64,000 bases of DNA from JABWCE01 sp964617955 (GTDB lineage Bacteria; Bacteroidota; Bacteroidia; NS11-12g; UBA9320): contig CAZTXB010000010.1 in NCBI GenBank assembly GCA_964617955.1, positions 54,359-118,358 on the forward strand, read 5' to 3'. The position numbers and the translations under genes are program-made. The notes below the pieces were generated by a model, which ran no database searches, was not told the DNA's origin, and saw only the letters and a program-made list of their open reading frames with translations. Below are positions 8,507 to 17,188 of the stretch, one piece after another; positions within the stretch are counted from its first letter, which is position 1, and every line of letters begins with the position of its first letter.

Positions 8507-10921
8507 TCATTCTTTATTTTTTATTTTTAAACCCAGTTTATTGGAAACCCATTCCGTTAAACCAAAGGTTAACAACAGAATAGTTATAGAACTTGCAGGC
8601 ATGAGCACGGCTGCAATAACAGGTTTCAAAATTCCCTGTATGGCGAAGTACAAACCCATGAAATTGTAAACCGCAGAAATGGCAAAGCTCAGAACAATTA
8701 TTTGTTCCCCTTTCCTTACAAAGCGGATAAAATCGTTCAGCTTATACAGTTGAGTCCCATCAATAACCCCATCGGATGAAGGGGTAAAGTTGTTTGTTGT
8801 GTCGGCTACTGCAATACCCACATTACTTTGTTTCAAGGCCCCTGCATCGTTGAGTCCATCCCCAATCATCATAACCTTGTTCTTATTATCTTCCTGTAGA
8901 TGCTTTATGTAATCTAGTTTCTGTTGAGGGCTTTGGTTAAAATAAATCTCACTCTCTTTTCCCAATAAGTGTTCTATATTTTGATGCTCGGCAGCATTGT
9001 CGCCTGAAAGCAGCGAAAGTTTGAATTTGTTTCTCAGCGATCCTATCAGTTTACTCATACCAAACCGATAAGGGTTGGATATGACAAATTCACCCAGAAT
9101 GTGATAATCGACAAAAACAACCACTTTGGTTCCTTGCTTTAGCTTTAAATACTCACCTCCTACATAGGTCGGAGAACCCAATTTAATGTAATGGTTATTC
9201 ACCCATCCTGAGATGCCTTGCCCTTGAGTTTCCTTATAGTTTTCAACCGCTAATTCATTCCGCCCGCCTAAGAAATCATAGACCAGCTTACTTGCCGGGT
9301 GAGACGATTGATGCAATAAAGCGGTAATCGACGTTTTCAATTCCTCATCAAGTACGGCCCCCGAATACCTTACCTTGGCTCCTGTGCTTTGGGTGATGGT
9401 TCCGGTTTTGTCAAAAACAATATGATTTATTTTAGAAATTTCTTCAATCACGTGGGGTGATCTGAGGTAAAACTTGTTGAGGCCAAGGATGCGAAGGACG
9501 TTGCCATGGGTGTAATTTTGCGAAAGCAGCAAAGCGCAGGGGCATGCCACAATAAGCACGGTCGTGATAGCATTCCACATGAGTTCAATCTCGTTTTGTA
9601 AATACCAGTAGAAACCTGAGGCAAATCCAAGGAGCAACACCATATAGGTGAAATATTTGCCTATGGCGTCGTAAGTGCTTACAGATACAGAATTCTTTTT
9701 ATTAAAAACCGGATTATTCCATAAACTGGTGAGGTAACTTTGAGAAAACTCTTTTGTAACCAAAAGCTCAAGGGTTGAATCCAGTGATTTTCCACCGGCA
9801 TATACCAGGTCGCCAATTTTTACAGAAACGGGAAGACTTTCCCCGCTTACAAAGCTGTAGTCGATTTTTGCCTTGCCTTTTGAAAGAATGGAATCGACAG
9901 GAATTATTTCTTTGGCATAAATTTGAATAACCTCATTTGCCTTGACCTTAGAAATTTCTTTCGGAGTGGTGATGCCTTCTTTTACTACGTGAACAGAAAT
10001 AGGGAAAAATGATTTATAATCTCTGTCGAATGAAATGGTTTGGTAGGTTCTGCTTTGCAGCCAGCGGCCAATCAGCATAAAGAACACAATCCCGGCCATA
10101 CTGTCGAGATACCCGCTCCCAAGTCCAAAACCTATTTCATATAAGCTTCGTGTAAAAGTGATAATTAAGGCGAGAGCAACCGGTAGATCAATATTAAGAT
10201 ATTTGTTTTTCAAGCCATTCCAGGCCGAAACAAAAAATTCGGACGCGGAGTAAAACAGAACCGGAAGAGACAAAATAAGCGTTAACGTTTGAAAGAACAC
10301 TTTCAATTTTGGCTCGATAGCACCGGAAGCGAAATACTCCGCCAGGCTCATCATCATGATATTGCCAAAACAAAAACCGGCGACCCCTATTTTGTACCAC
10401 AGAGCTCTGTTTGTTTTCGTTTTTGTGCCCCCCGACAATTCATTGAAACTCAAATAAGGTTCGTAACCCAAACTGTCGAGCGTTTCAACCACTTTGCGCA
10501 AAGTAGTTTTTGAATGGTCAAAAACTATAAAGACCTCCTTTTTGCTGAAATTTACGTTTGAAGTCAGTATTCCAGGGTTCACCTTGTCCACATTCTCCAA
10601 TAACCAAAGGCAACTGCTGCAATGAATTTGAGGAAGATAGAGCGTAAGATGGCTTGTTTTTTTATTTGAATATTGAATGAGCTTTTGTTGAATTTCACCA
10701 TCCTCCAAAAACGCATATTTATCCCTTCGTCTCCTACCTCTTTGAATATGACCCGGCCTTGAATTGAGATCATAGTAGGTGCACAGTTCATATTCATTCA
10801 AAATTTCATAAACCATTTTGCATCCCTCACAACAAAATTGTTTTTCCTCAATGCTGAATAACTTATCGGAGACAGGGCTGCCGCAGTGAAAGCAATGCAA
10901 TATGGATTTTGACTGAATCAA
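8507..10921 (-). CDS. ccoI: CcoI-type copper-translocating P1B ATPase
   Basis: An 804-residue heavy-metal ATPase. The N-terminus has the CcoI-type Cys region (CFHCGSPV and FCCEGCKMVYEIL, residues 10-41), then an HMA domain with IHCSSCLW (100-105), eight membrane spans with the ion-binding CPC motif (VACPCALLL, near 458), the phosphorylation motif DKTGTITQ (near 500) and the hinge motif GDGLNDAGAL (near 705). It exports copper to the cell envelope for cbb3 assembly, and possibly also serves nosZ next door. It overlaps the upstream small gene by 4 bp and is followed within 1 bp by ccoS. Confidence 0.95.
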   Translation of the reverse strand: MIQSKSILHCFHCGSPVSDKLFSIEEKQFCCEGCKMVYEILNEYELCTYYDLNSRPGHIQRGRRRRDKYAFLEDGEIQQKLIQYSNKKTSHLTLYLPQIHCSSCLWLLENVDKVNPGILTSNVNFSKKEVFIVFDHSKTTLRKVVETLDSLGYEPYLSFNELSGGTKTKTNRALWYKIGVAGFCFGNIMMMSLAEYFASGAIEPKLKVFFQTLTLILSLPVLFYSASEFFVSAWNGLKNKYLNIDLPVALALIITFTRSLYEIGFGLGSGYLDSMAGIVFFMLIGRWLQSRTYQTISFDRDYKSFFPISVHVVKEGITTPKEISKVKANEVIQIYAKEIIPVDSILSKGKAKIDYSFVSGESLPVSVKIGDLVYAGGKSLDSTLELLVTKEFSQSYLTSLWNNPVFNKKNSVSVSTYDAIGKYFTYMVLLLGFASGFYWYLQNEIELMWNAITTVLIVACPCALLLSQNYTHGNVLRILGLNKFYLRSPHVIEEISKINHIVFDKTGTITQSTGAKVRYSGAVLDEELKTSITALLHQSSHPASKLVYDFLGGRNELAVENYKETQGQGISGWVNNHYIKLGSPTYVGGEYLKLKQGTKVVVFVDYHILGEFVISNPYRFGMSKLIGSLRNKFKLSLLSGDNAAEHQNIEHLLGKESEIYFNQSPQQKLDYIKHLQEDNKNKVMMIGDGLNDAGALKQSNVGIAVADTTNNFTPSSDGVIDGTQLYKLNDFIRFVRKGEQIIVLSFAISAVYNFMGLYFAIQGILKPVIAAVLMPASSITILLLTFGLTEWVSNKLGLKIKNKE

Positions 10922-11115
10922 TCTATGAGAACAGCTTGGTTTTGGTCAGCATTCACATTATTCATAAGAGCCTTTGTATTTGTGCAAGAATCTTTTCCCT
11001 TACAATCGCCACAACAGGTATCTTTTTCGTCGTGTTGGTGATGAGTATGGGTGCTTGCCAATCCGATATGCAGCTTTGGTTTATCTGCTTTGATGACGGT
11101 CTTTTTATTTTTCAT
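10918..11115 (-). CDS. Small His/Cys-rich putative metal-binding protein
   Basis: A 65-residue, hydrophilic, probably cytoplasmic peptide. The middle is THTHHQHDEKDTCCGDCKGK followed by DSC: four His within eight residues and then CC..C....C. That composition suggests Cu or Zn binding. Its ATG lies 26 bp or so after a candidate -7 box, and its stop overlaps the ccoI start in an ATGA, so it is the first gene of the oxidase operon and translationally coupled to the copper ATPase. A role as copper carrier for CcoI is inference. I do not recognise a named family. Confidence 0.65.
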   Translation of the reverse strand: MKNKKTVIKADKPKLHIGLASTHTHHQHDEKDTCCGDCKGKDSCTNTKALMNNVNADQNQAVLID

Positions 11116-11145
11116 GCGTTATTTATCTTCTTGTGAAGCGTTTTG

Positions 11146-11211
11146 CAAAACTGCCTTAATGCATGAATGAAAAACATGACCACAAATAGGTCGGATTATG
11201 AGATAAATCAT
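11146..11211 (-). promoter_or_regulatory. Promoter and FNR-type box of the cco operon
   Basis: On the reverse strand a -7-like CAGTTTTG lies at 11153-11146. The palindrome ATGAG-ATAA-ATCAT (11198-11211, core TGA-N6-TCA) is centred 58.5 bp upstream of the last G, two helical turns further than the 36.5 bp seen at four other boxes in this window. This resembles the class I versus class II spacing of Crp/Fnr activators. The rest of the 470-bp gap 11116-11585 shows no gene. Confidence 0.45.
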
Positions 11212-11486
11212 TTTTTGAAGGTTTTAGGATGTTGACGCCTTACACGAGGCTACCAGAGTTCGTAAAAAATTCTACTCCATACCCTTCATTGGCATGGGCA
11301 TAAAATTAAAAATAGGGTTAAAGACGATTCAATTTTTAATCCGTTTTTCTAAAATCAAAGCATCGAGATGGGCTTGGAAAAACTGTCCGGAATAAGCAAA
11401 TTTATGGACTTCAAAGTCTTGACCTGCCTGCTGATACGATCATTTATGCACAGAAGTTTTAAACAGTGATTTGCCAGGCATTTTGA

Positions 11487-11500
11487 ATGATTTTTATCAT
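11487..11500 (+). promoter_or_regulatory. FNR-type box, distal site of the nos promoter
   Basis: Perfect palindrome ATGAT-TTTT-ATCAT (core TGA-N6-TCA). It is centred 32 bp, about three helical turns, upstream of the second box at 11519-11532, so both would lie on the same face of the DNA. Confidence 0.6.
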
Positions 11501-11518
11501 GATTTTTTTTTATGGTTT

Positions 11519-11562
11519 ATGACCTGTGTCAGAAAGGCTTGAACTGATTTGATGAACCTTTG
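11519..11562 (+). promoter_or_regulatory. FNR-type box and -7 element of the nos operon
   Basis: ATGAC-CTGT-GTCAG at 11519-11532 is centred 36.5 bp upstream of the last G of AACCTTTG (11555-11562), a near match to TAnnTTTG. The start of transcription would be near 11567, about 20 nt before the cytochrome ATG, placing the box near -41.5 as for a class II Crp/Fnr activator. Confidence 0.65.
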
Positions 11563-11585
11563 CCTCGAAATAAAAATTACACACA

Positions 11586-12080
11586 ATGAAAAAATCAATT
11601 TCTTTTCTATTCATCACTGCTTGCACATTAGCGATCTACTCTTGTGGCGGTAATAGTAAAACAGACTCTAAAGCAACCGAAGAAACTACAGAAACTCAGG
11701 AATCAACATCTGCAGGACCTGAGAGCTACGATCCCAATCGCGGTGAAGGAAAATTTAATGCGGAGAACATAACAATAGGGGCATCGCTCGATCAGGCCAT
11801 GGCCACTTATGGTGAAGCCGTTTCCGGTACCAAATGCATGTCATGCCATAAACTAAGCGATGAAAAACTCGTGGGTCCGGGATGGAAAGGGGTAACCCAA
11901 AAAAGAAAACCGGAATGGATTATGAATTTTATTACCAATCCTGACCCCATGATAGATAAGGACCCTGAAGTTCAGGCCATGTTGGAGATTTGTTTGGTGA
12001 GAATGCCGAATCAAAATTTAGCCGACAATGAAGCGAGAAGCATACTTGAGTTCATGAGAAAAAATGATGGTGTTAAATAA
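11586..12080 (+). CDS. Nos-cluster monoheme cytochrome c lipoprotein
   Basis: A 164-residue lipoprotein: signal peptide with lipobox ending at C20 (LAIYSC), a low-complexity Thr/Glu/Ser linker to about residue 45, then a class I cytochrome c domain with CMSCH at 84-88, GPGWKGV and a C-terminal MPNQNLADNEARSILEFM helix with the axial Met. Small cytochromes like this (often called nosC1/nosC2) sit in clade II nos clusters and are thought to donate electrons to NosZ. It is the first gene after the double FNR-type boxes and lies 70 bp before nosZ. Confidence 0.85.
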   Translation: MKKSISFLFITACTLAIYSCGGNSKTDSKATEETTETQESTSAGPESYDPNRGEGKFNAENITIGASLDQAMATYGEAVSGTKCMSCHKLSDEKLVGPGWKGVTQKRKPEWIMNFITNPDPMIDKDPEVQAMLEICLVRMPNQNLADNEARSILEFMRKNDGVK

Positions 12081-12150
12081 CCCCCCTCTATCACTTAAAC
12101 AGAAATACACTTTAGTATTATATAAAATCAAAATATAACAACATATCATT

Positions 12151-14127
12151 ATGAAAAAGTCACTTAGTTTATTATCTATGTTTATCGCAGGATTGATGCT
12201 GTTTTTAGGTTCTTGTAAGCCTAAAAATACCAGCAATGCGGTAGATTCCGATGCGGCCTCCAAAGCCTATGTCGCACCGGGAAAGTACGATCAGTTCTAT
12301 AATTTTGTTTCAGGCGGCTTTAGCGGACAGCTTAGCGCCTATGGTTTGCCAAGCGGGCGCTTGTTTAGGGTAATTCCTGTGTTCTCCGTCGACCCTGAAA
12401 AAGGTTGGGGATACAGCGAAGAAACCAAACCTATGTTAAATACCTCTCACGGTTTTGTTCCATGGGACGATTTACATCACGTTCAACTTTCAAAAACAGA
12501 TGGCGAATATGATGGACGTTGGGTATTTGGCAACGCCAACAATACCCCAAGGGTGGCTCGAATTGATTTGAGAACCTTCAGAACCGCCGAAATCATCGAG
12601 TTGCCAAATAGTGGCGGAAACCACTCTTCACCTTTTATTACAGAAAATACAGAGTATGTGGTTGCAGGAACCCGCTTTAGTGTTCCTCCTGATGATGTCA
12701 ACGGGGATATTCCAATTAATTCTTATAAGAAAAATTTTAAAGGAACACTATCTTTTATCAGCGTAAACAAGCAGGAGGGCAATATGAACATTGCTTTTCA
12801 GATTCAATGCCCAGGTGTTAATTTTGATTTGAGCCGTGCCGGAAAAGGAGTGTCACATGGTTGGTTTTTCTTTTCAACTTACAATACCGAACAAGCCAGC
12901 ACTTTGTTAGAGGTAAATGCCTCTCAAAAAGACAAGGATTATATTCTTGCCGTGAACTGGAAAAAAGCCGAAGAATATATTAAGGCAGGTAAAGGCAGAA
13001 AGCAAACTGTGAGATATGCCCATAATACTTACAGTGAGGAAACCCATTCAGCAACATCAGTAATCAAGACCGAGGTGCTTGTGCTCGATTCTAAAGAACT
13101 CAAAGATCTTTGCTACTTTATACCCTGTCCAAAATCACCTCATGGTTGCGACGTGAGCCCAACCGGTGAATATATTGTAGGCAGCGGAAAACTAGCAGCC
13201 TTAATTCCTGTTTTTAGTTTCGATAAAATGAAAAAGGCTATAGCTTCCAAAGCATTTGACGGTGAATTTGAAGGCATCCCAATTATCAAGTATGAATCTG
13301 CCCTTTACGGGGAGGTTAAAAAACCGGGATTAGGCCCTCTTCACACCGAGTTTGACGACAAAGGAAATGCCTATACCTCTATGTTTGTATCTTCCGAAAT
13401 AGTGAAATGGAGCCTCAAAGACCTTACCGTTTTGGACCGTGCGCCTACCTTCTATTCAGTGGGTCATTTATGCGTTCCGGGTGGCGACACTAAAAAGCCC
13501 TATGGAAAATACCTGATAGCCTATAATAAAATAACCAAGGATCGCTATCTTCCTACCGGACCCGAATTGTCACAGAGTGCACAACTCTATGATATAAGCG
13601 GCGATAAGATGCGTATGATTCTGGATTTCCCTACCATAGGCGAACCCCATTATGCACAGGCTGTCCCTGCCGACCTATTGGCTAAAGGACAAGTAAAATT
13701 ATTCAAAATCGAATCCAATAAACATCCCTACGTTGCCAAAGGTGAAAACGAAACCAAGGTAATTAGAGAGGGGAATAAAGTGCATATATACATGACTGCC
13801 ATTCGCTCACACTTAAACCCCGACAATATCGAAGGCGTAAAAATGGGAGACGAAGTCTATTTTCATGTTACCAACCTGGAACAGGACTGGGACGTTCCAC
13901 ATGGTTTTGCTATTAAAGGCGCATCCAATGCCGAACTCTTGATTATGCCCGGTGAAACTTGCACCTTAAAATGGCTTCCCGACAGGGTCGGAATATTCCC
14001 TATTTATTGCACCGATTTTTGCAGTGCATTGCATCAGGAAATGTCAGGCTATGTTAGAGTATCTCAAGCAGGAAGTAGTGTTCCTATCTCCTATGGACTA
14101 GGCCAAGCTGTTCCGGAGGATAAATAG
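12151..14127 (+). CDS. nosZ: Nitrous oxide reductase, clade II, Sec/lipoprotein type
   Basis: A 658-residue enzyme that reduces N2O to N2 outside the cytoplasmic membrane. The signal sequence ends in a lipobox (FLGSC), not a Tat motif, as in clade II enzymes. The N-terminal propeller carries the CuZ histidines: DDLHHVQL, GGNHSSPF, SPHGCDVSP, GPLHTEFDDKGNAYTSMF, GHLCVPGGD and EPHYAQAVPADL. The C-terminal cupredoxin domain carries CuA ligands in DVPHGFAIKG and CTDFCSALHQEM. All expected ligands are present. It is followed by a terminator-like hairpin and then nosLDFY. Confidence 0.97.
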   Translation: MKKSLSLLSMFIAGLMLFLGSCKPKNTSNAVDSDAASKAYVAPGKYDQFYNFVSGGFSGQLSAYGLPSGRLFRVIPVFSVDPEKGWGYSEETKPMLNTSHGFVPWDDLHHVQLSKTDGEYDGRWVFGNANNTPRVARIDLRTFRTAEIIELPNSGGNHSSPFITENTEYVVAGTRFSVPPDDVNGDIPINSYKKNFKGTLSFISVNKQEGNMNIAFQIQCPGVNFDLSRAGKGVSHGWFFFSTYNTEQASTLLEVNASQKDKDYILAVNWKKAEEYIKAGKGRKQTVRYAHNTYSEETHSATSVIKTEVLVLDSKELKDLCYFIPCPKSPHGCDVSPTGEYIVGSGKLAALIPVFSFDKMKKAIASKAFDGEFEGIPIIKYESALYGEVKKPGLGPLHTEFDDKGNAYTSMFVSSEIVKWSLKDLTVLDRAPTFYSVGHLCVPGGDTKKPYGKYLIAYNKITKDRYLPTGPELSQSAQLYDISGDKMRMILDFPTIGEPHYAQAVPADLLAKGQVKLFKIESNKHPYVAKGENETKVIREGNKVHIYMTAIRSHLNPDNIEGVKMGDEVYFHVTNLEQDWDVPHGFAIKGASNAELLIMPGETCTLKWLPDRVGIFPIYCTDFCSALHQEMSGYVRVSQAGSSVPISYGLGQAVPEDK

Positions 14128-14147
14128 TTAAACATTCAATTTTCATT

Positions 14148-14186
14148 AGGAGCAGTTTAGAATTCCCAGACTGCTCCTTTTTTTTA
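14148..14186 (+). terminator. Hairpin with T-run behind nosZ
   Basis: AGGAGCAGT (14148-14156) pairs with ACTGCTCCT (14170-14178), followed by eight T (14178-14185). The 9-bp stem ends transcription after nosZ, so nosLDFY is either read by leak-through or from its own promoter. This would keep NosZ in excess over its maturation proteins. Confidence 0.8.
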
Positions 14187-14223
14187 TACCGAACATCAAA
14201 ACGCATTGACAAAAAATAATCCA

Positions 14224-15249
14224 ATGACAAAAAAAATATCTTTAATCTCTAGAATACTGTTGTTTTTAGCAGCGATTCTTTTAATCGCTTCTATTTTCGT
14301 ACCGATATGGCGAATTGATTTGGATGCCCCGCAATATCCTGAAGGCTTGCGCTTATTGATTTATTCCTACAACATTGGAGGGGATGTGGACATCATCAAC
14401 GGACTCAACCATTACATAGGCATGCAAACCTTGCATACCGAAAACTTTATTGAGTTTGCAATTCTGCCTTATATCATCGGTTTCTTTGCATTGTATACCA
14501 TCATAGTAGGCTTCACCAGCAACAAAAAACACATGTATCTTTTACTTACCTCCTTCATATTATTTGGTATCATTGCCATGGTCGATTTTTGGAGGTGGGA
14601 GTACAATTACGGACATAACCTGGACCCCAATGCAGCCATCATCGTTCCCGGAATGGCTTATCAACCGCCTCTCATAGGATTTAAGCAACTTTTAAATTTT
14701 GGGGCTTATTCTATTCCCGACCTAGGGGGATGGTTTTTTATTGTAAGTGGTGTATTCATGTTAAGCGCGGTATTTTTGGAATCTAATTTTTACCATAGGT
14801 TTCTTAATAGCAAACACATAGCTCCTATTGGGATGATTTTGACTTTGGTACTCGGCTTAAATTCCTGTTCGGTAAACAAGCCTGACCCCATTGTTATCAA
14901 TAAAGATCAATGTGATTTTTGTAAAATGACCATCACGGATGGAAGGTTTGGTTGTGAATTAATCACTGCCAAAGGCCGAATCTATAAATTTGATGACCTG
15001 GGCTGTATGCTGCGCTACAAACAGGAGAAGAGCAATATTGAATTCAAATCGTTCTTTGTTCATGATTATTCAGGCCATAATGTTTTAATACCGGCTGAAA
15101 ATGCAGATTATCTGGAATCAGAACAGTTAAAAAGTCCTATGGGTGGCAATATTGCAGCCTTCAGTGATAAGGGTAAAGCCGGGGAGTATGCTAAAGAATA
15201 CGGCGCTACCCTCCATTCCTGGGAAAAAATAAATCAAAACTCGCTTTGA
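14224..15249 (+). CDS. nosL: NosL copper chaperone fused to an N-terminal membrane domain
   Basis: About 341 residues from the ATG at 14224 (a TTG at 14206 is also possible). Residues 1 to about 200 form a four-span membrane domain. Then comes a lipobox-like stretch (LVLGLNSCSVNKPD) and a full NosL domain with CDFCKMTITDGRFGCEL, KFDDLGCML and SPMGGNIAAF. NosL delivers Cu(I) to apo-NosZ. In most bacteria NosL is a free lipoprotein of about 170 residues, so the lipoprotein appears joined to the partner membrane protein. The stop overlaps the nosD TTG start. Confidence 0.85.
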   Translation: MTKKISLISRILLFLAAILLIASIFVPIWRIDLDAPQYPEGLRLLIYSYNIGGDVDIINGLNHYIGMQTLHTENFIEFAILPYIIGFFALYTIIVGFTSNKKHMYLLLTSFILFGIIAMVDFWRWEYNYGHNLDPNAAIIVPGMAYQPPLIGFKQLLNFGAYSIPDLGGWFFIVSGVFMLSAVFLESNFYHRFLNSKHIAPIGMILTLVLGLNSCSVNKPDPIVINKDQCDFCKMTITDGRFGCELITAKGRIYKFDDLGCMLRYKQEKSNIEFKSFFVHDYSGHNVLIPAENADYLESEQLKSPMGGNIAAFSDKGKAGEYAKEYGATLHSWEKINQNSL

Positions 15250-16481
15250 CAAGGTTCATCATTTTATTTCTATTTGCAGTATTTGCCTTTCAGGTAAATG
15301 CAGTAATTATTAAAGTTGGGCCAAGACAAAAGTTTACCAAAATAAAGGCCGCGCTGCACACTTGCCAGTCAGGCGACACGGTGTTAGTGGAGAGGGGAAT
15401 TTATAAGGAAGGGAATCTGATTATTGAAAAATCAATTACTTTCCTCGGCGAAGGTTTGCCAACATTAGACGGCGATAGAAAATTCGAAGTACTGTCGGTA
15501 AAAGCACATGGAGTCACGGTAAAGGGTTTCAGGGTTCAGCATTCCAGTTATGCGACTTTGGACGATCCGGGGGGAATTAAAGTATACAATAGCAATCATG
15601 TTAAAATTCTCGACAATTTGCTGTTCGACAATTTCTTTGGCATCTACATTCAATATGGCAAAAACTGTATTGTAAAAAACAATAAGATAGTTGCCTTTGG
15701 AAAAGCCGAGCAACAGATAGGAAATGGCATTCATTGCTGGAAGAGCGACAGCTTACAAATTACGGCCAACACCATATCAGGTCACCGGGATGGTATTTAC
15801 TTTGAATTTGTTACCCATTCTGTGATTTGGCGAAATATAGCTTTCAGCAACATTCGGTATGGCTTACATTTTATGTTTTCGAACAACGATGCCTACTTCA
15901 CCAATCTTTTTAGAAACAACGGTGCCGGTGTGGCAGTGATGTTTACAAAAAATGTGATCATGGCCAACAATACCTTCGATGAGAATTGGGGAGACGCAGC
16001 TTATGGCTTACTTTTAAAAGAAATTTCGGATAGCTACATTCATGGAAATAACTTTTCTAAAAACACCTCTGGAATTTTTATGGAAGGCACCAACCGCATC
16101 AGGGTAACAAAGAATATTTTCAAGGCCAATGGCTGGGGCATGAAAATTCAGGCCAGCTGCATGGATAATACCATCGAAAATAATAATTTTCTTGGCAATA
16201 CTTTCGACGTGAGTACAAACGGAAGTTTGGTCCTTAATACTTTTGACCTTAATTATTGGGACAAATATGAAGGCTACGATTTAAATAAGGATCAAATTGG
16301 CGACGTACCATATCATCCGTTGAGTCTGTTTTCAGTCATTGTAGAAAACAATCCTTCTGCCATGTTGCTTTATCGCAGCATGATGGTGATGTTTCTCGAC
16401 AAATCCGAAAAAGTGATGCCGAGCCTTACCCCCGAAAATTTTATTGACAATAAACCACTCATGCATTCCTTACCGCTTTGA
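15246..16481 (+). CDS. nosD: NosD, periplasmic copper-binding parallel beta-helix protein
   Basis: A 411-residue protein with signal peptide (IILFLFAVFAFQVNA) and a right-handed beta-helix built from repeats such as VKILDNLLFDNFFGIYIQY and GNNFSKNTSGIFMEGTNR. It ends with the NosD-type DLNYWDKYEGYDLNKDQIGD motif. NosD works with the ABC transporter NosFY in assembling the CuZ centre. Start is TTG, overlapping the nosL stop; its own stop overlaps the nosF TTG start, so the genes are translationally coupled. Confidence 0.92.
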   Translation: MTRFIILFLFAVFAFQVNAVIIKVGPRQKFTKIKAALHTCQSGDTVLVERGIYKEGNLIIEKSITFLGEGLPTLDGDRKFEVLSVKAHGVTVKGFRVQHSSYATLDDPGGIKVYNSNHVKILDNLLFDNFFGIYIQYGKNCIVKNNKIVAFGKAEQQIGNGIHCWKSDSLQITANTISGHRDGIYFEFVTHSVIWRNIAFSNIRYGLHFMFSNNDAYFTNLFRNNGAGVAVMFTKNVIMANNTFDENWGDAAYGLLLKEISDSYIHGNNFSKNTSGIFMEGTNRIRVTKNIFKANGWGMKIQASCMDNTIENNNFLGNTFDVSTNGSLVLNTFDLNYWDKYEGYDLNKDQIGDVPYHPLSLFSVIVENNPSAMLLYRSMMVMFLDKSEKVMPSLTPENFIDNKPLMHSLPL

Positions 16482-17188
16482 TTGAAATAAAAAATACCAT
16501 AAAGAAATTTGGGAAAAACACTGTTTTGAAGTCCATTAATCTCAATTTCGACAAAGGCGAGTGTATCGCTATGATTGGTCCGAACGGCTGTGGGAAGACC
16601 ACTCTGATTAAATGTATTTTGGGAATGGTGGTTCCCAATTCGGGTGAAATCTTATTTAAAGGAAAAAGCATTAAAAACGATTTCGGGTATCGACACCATA
16701 TTGGTTACATGCCACAAATAGGACGCTATCCCGATAACATGACCATTGGTCAGGTGATAGAGATGATAAAAAATATTCGTCAAAGCAAATCGGATTTGGA
16801 TTATGAACTCATGGATCAGTTCAAGCTAAAGGAAATGTTTGACAAGAAAATGAGCACCCTAAGCGGAGGTACCACTCAAAAAGTGAGTGCAACACTTGCC
16901 TTTTTATTCAACCCTGAGGTGTTAATTCTAGATGAACCAACCGCAGGACTGGATCCATTGGCTTCTGAAATTCTCAAAGCCAAAATTATACGTGAAAAGG
17001 AAAAAGGAAAGCTTATCCTCATCACCTCACACCTCCTGAGTGAGCTTGACGATCTGATCACCCAACTGGTATTTATCCAGGAAGGCAAGGTGGTTTTTCA
17101 TAAAAACATGCAATCTCTGCAACAAGAAACCGGGCATGAAAAAGTATCCAAGGCCATCTCTTCCATTTTAAAGAAACTGGCGTCATGA
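16478..17188 (+). CDS. nosF: NosF, ATPase of the NosFY ABC transporter
   Basis: A 236-residue ABC ATPase with Walker A GPNGCGKTT (near 33-41), signature LSGGTTQKVSATLAF, Walker B VLILDEPTAGLD and H-loop TSH. It powers NosDFY in CuZ maturation. Start is TTG within the nosD stop, and the stop overlaps the nosY ATG by 4 bp. Confidence 0.92.
   Translation: MIEIKNTIKKFGKNTVLKSINLNFDKGECIAMIGPNGCGKTTLIKCILGMVVPNSGEILFKGKSIKNDFGYRHHIGYMPQIGRYPDNMTIGQVIEMIKNIRQSKSDLDYELMDQFKLKEMFDKKMSTLSGGTTQKVSATLAFLFNPEVLILDEPTAGLDPLASEILKAKIIREKEKGKLILITSHLLSELDDLITQLVFIQEGKVVFHKNMQSLQQETGHEKVSKAISSILKKLAS

Noticed and set aside
10909..11136. 75-codon frame on the + strand opposite the His/Cys-rich gene
   Set aside because: The reverse-strand frame has the ATGA coupling to ccoI and a metal-binding composition; the + strand frame is its shadow.
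11171..11195. Further palindrome ATGACCACAAATAGGTCGG before the cco operon as FNR-type box
   Set aside because: The half-sites are too far apart (not N6 between TGA and TCA) and the second half is GGTCG, so it does not fit the pattern.
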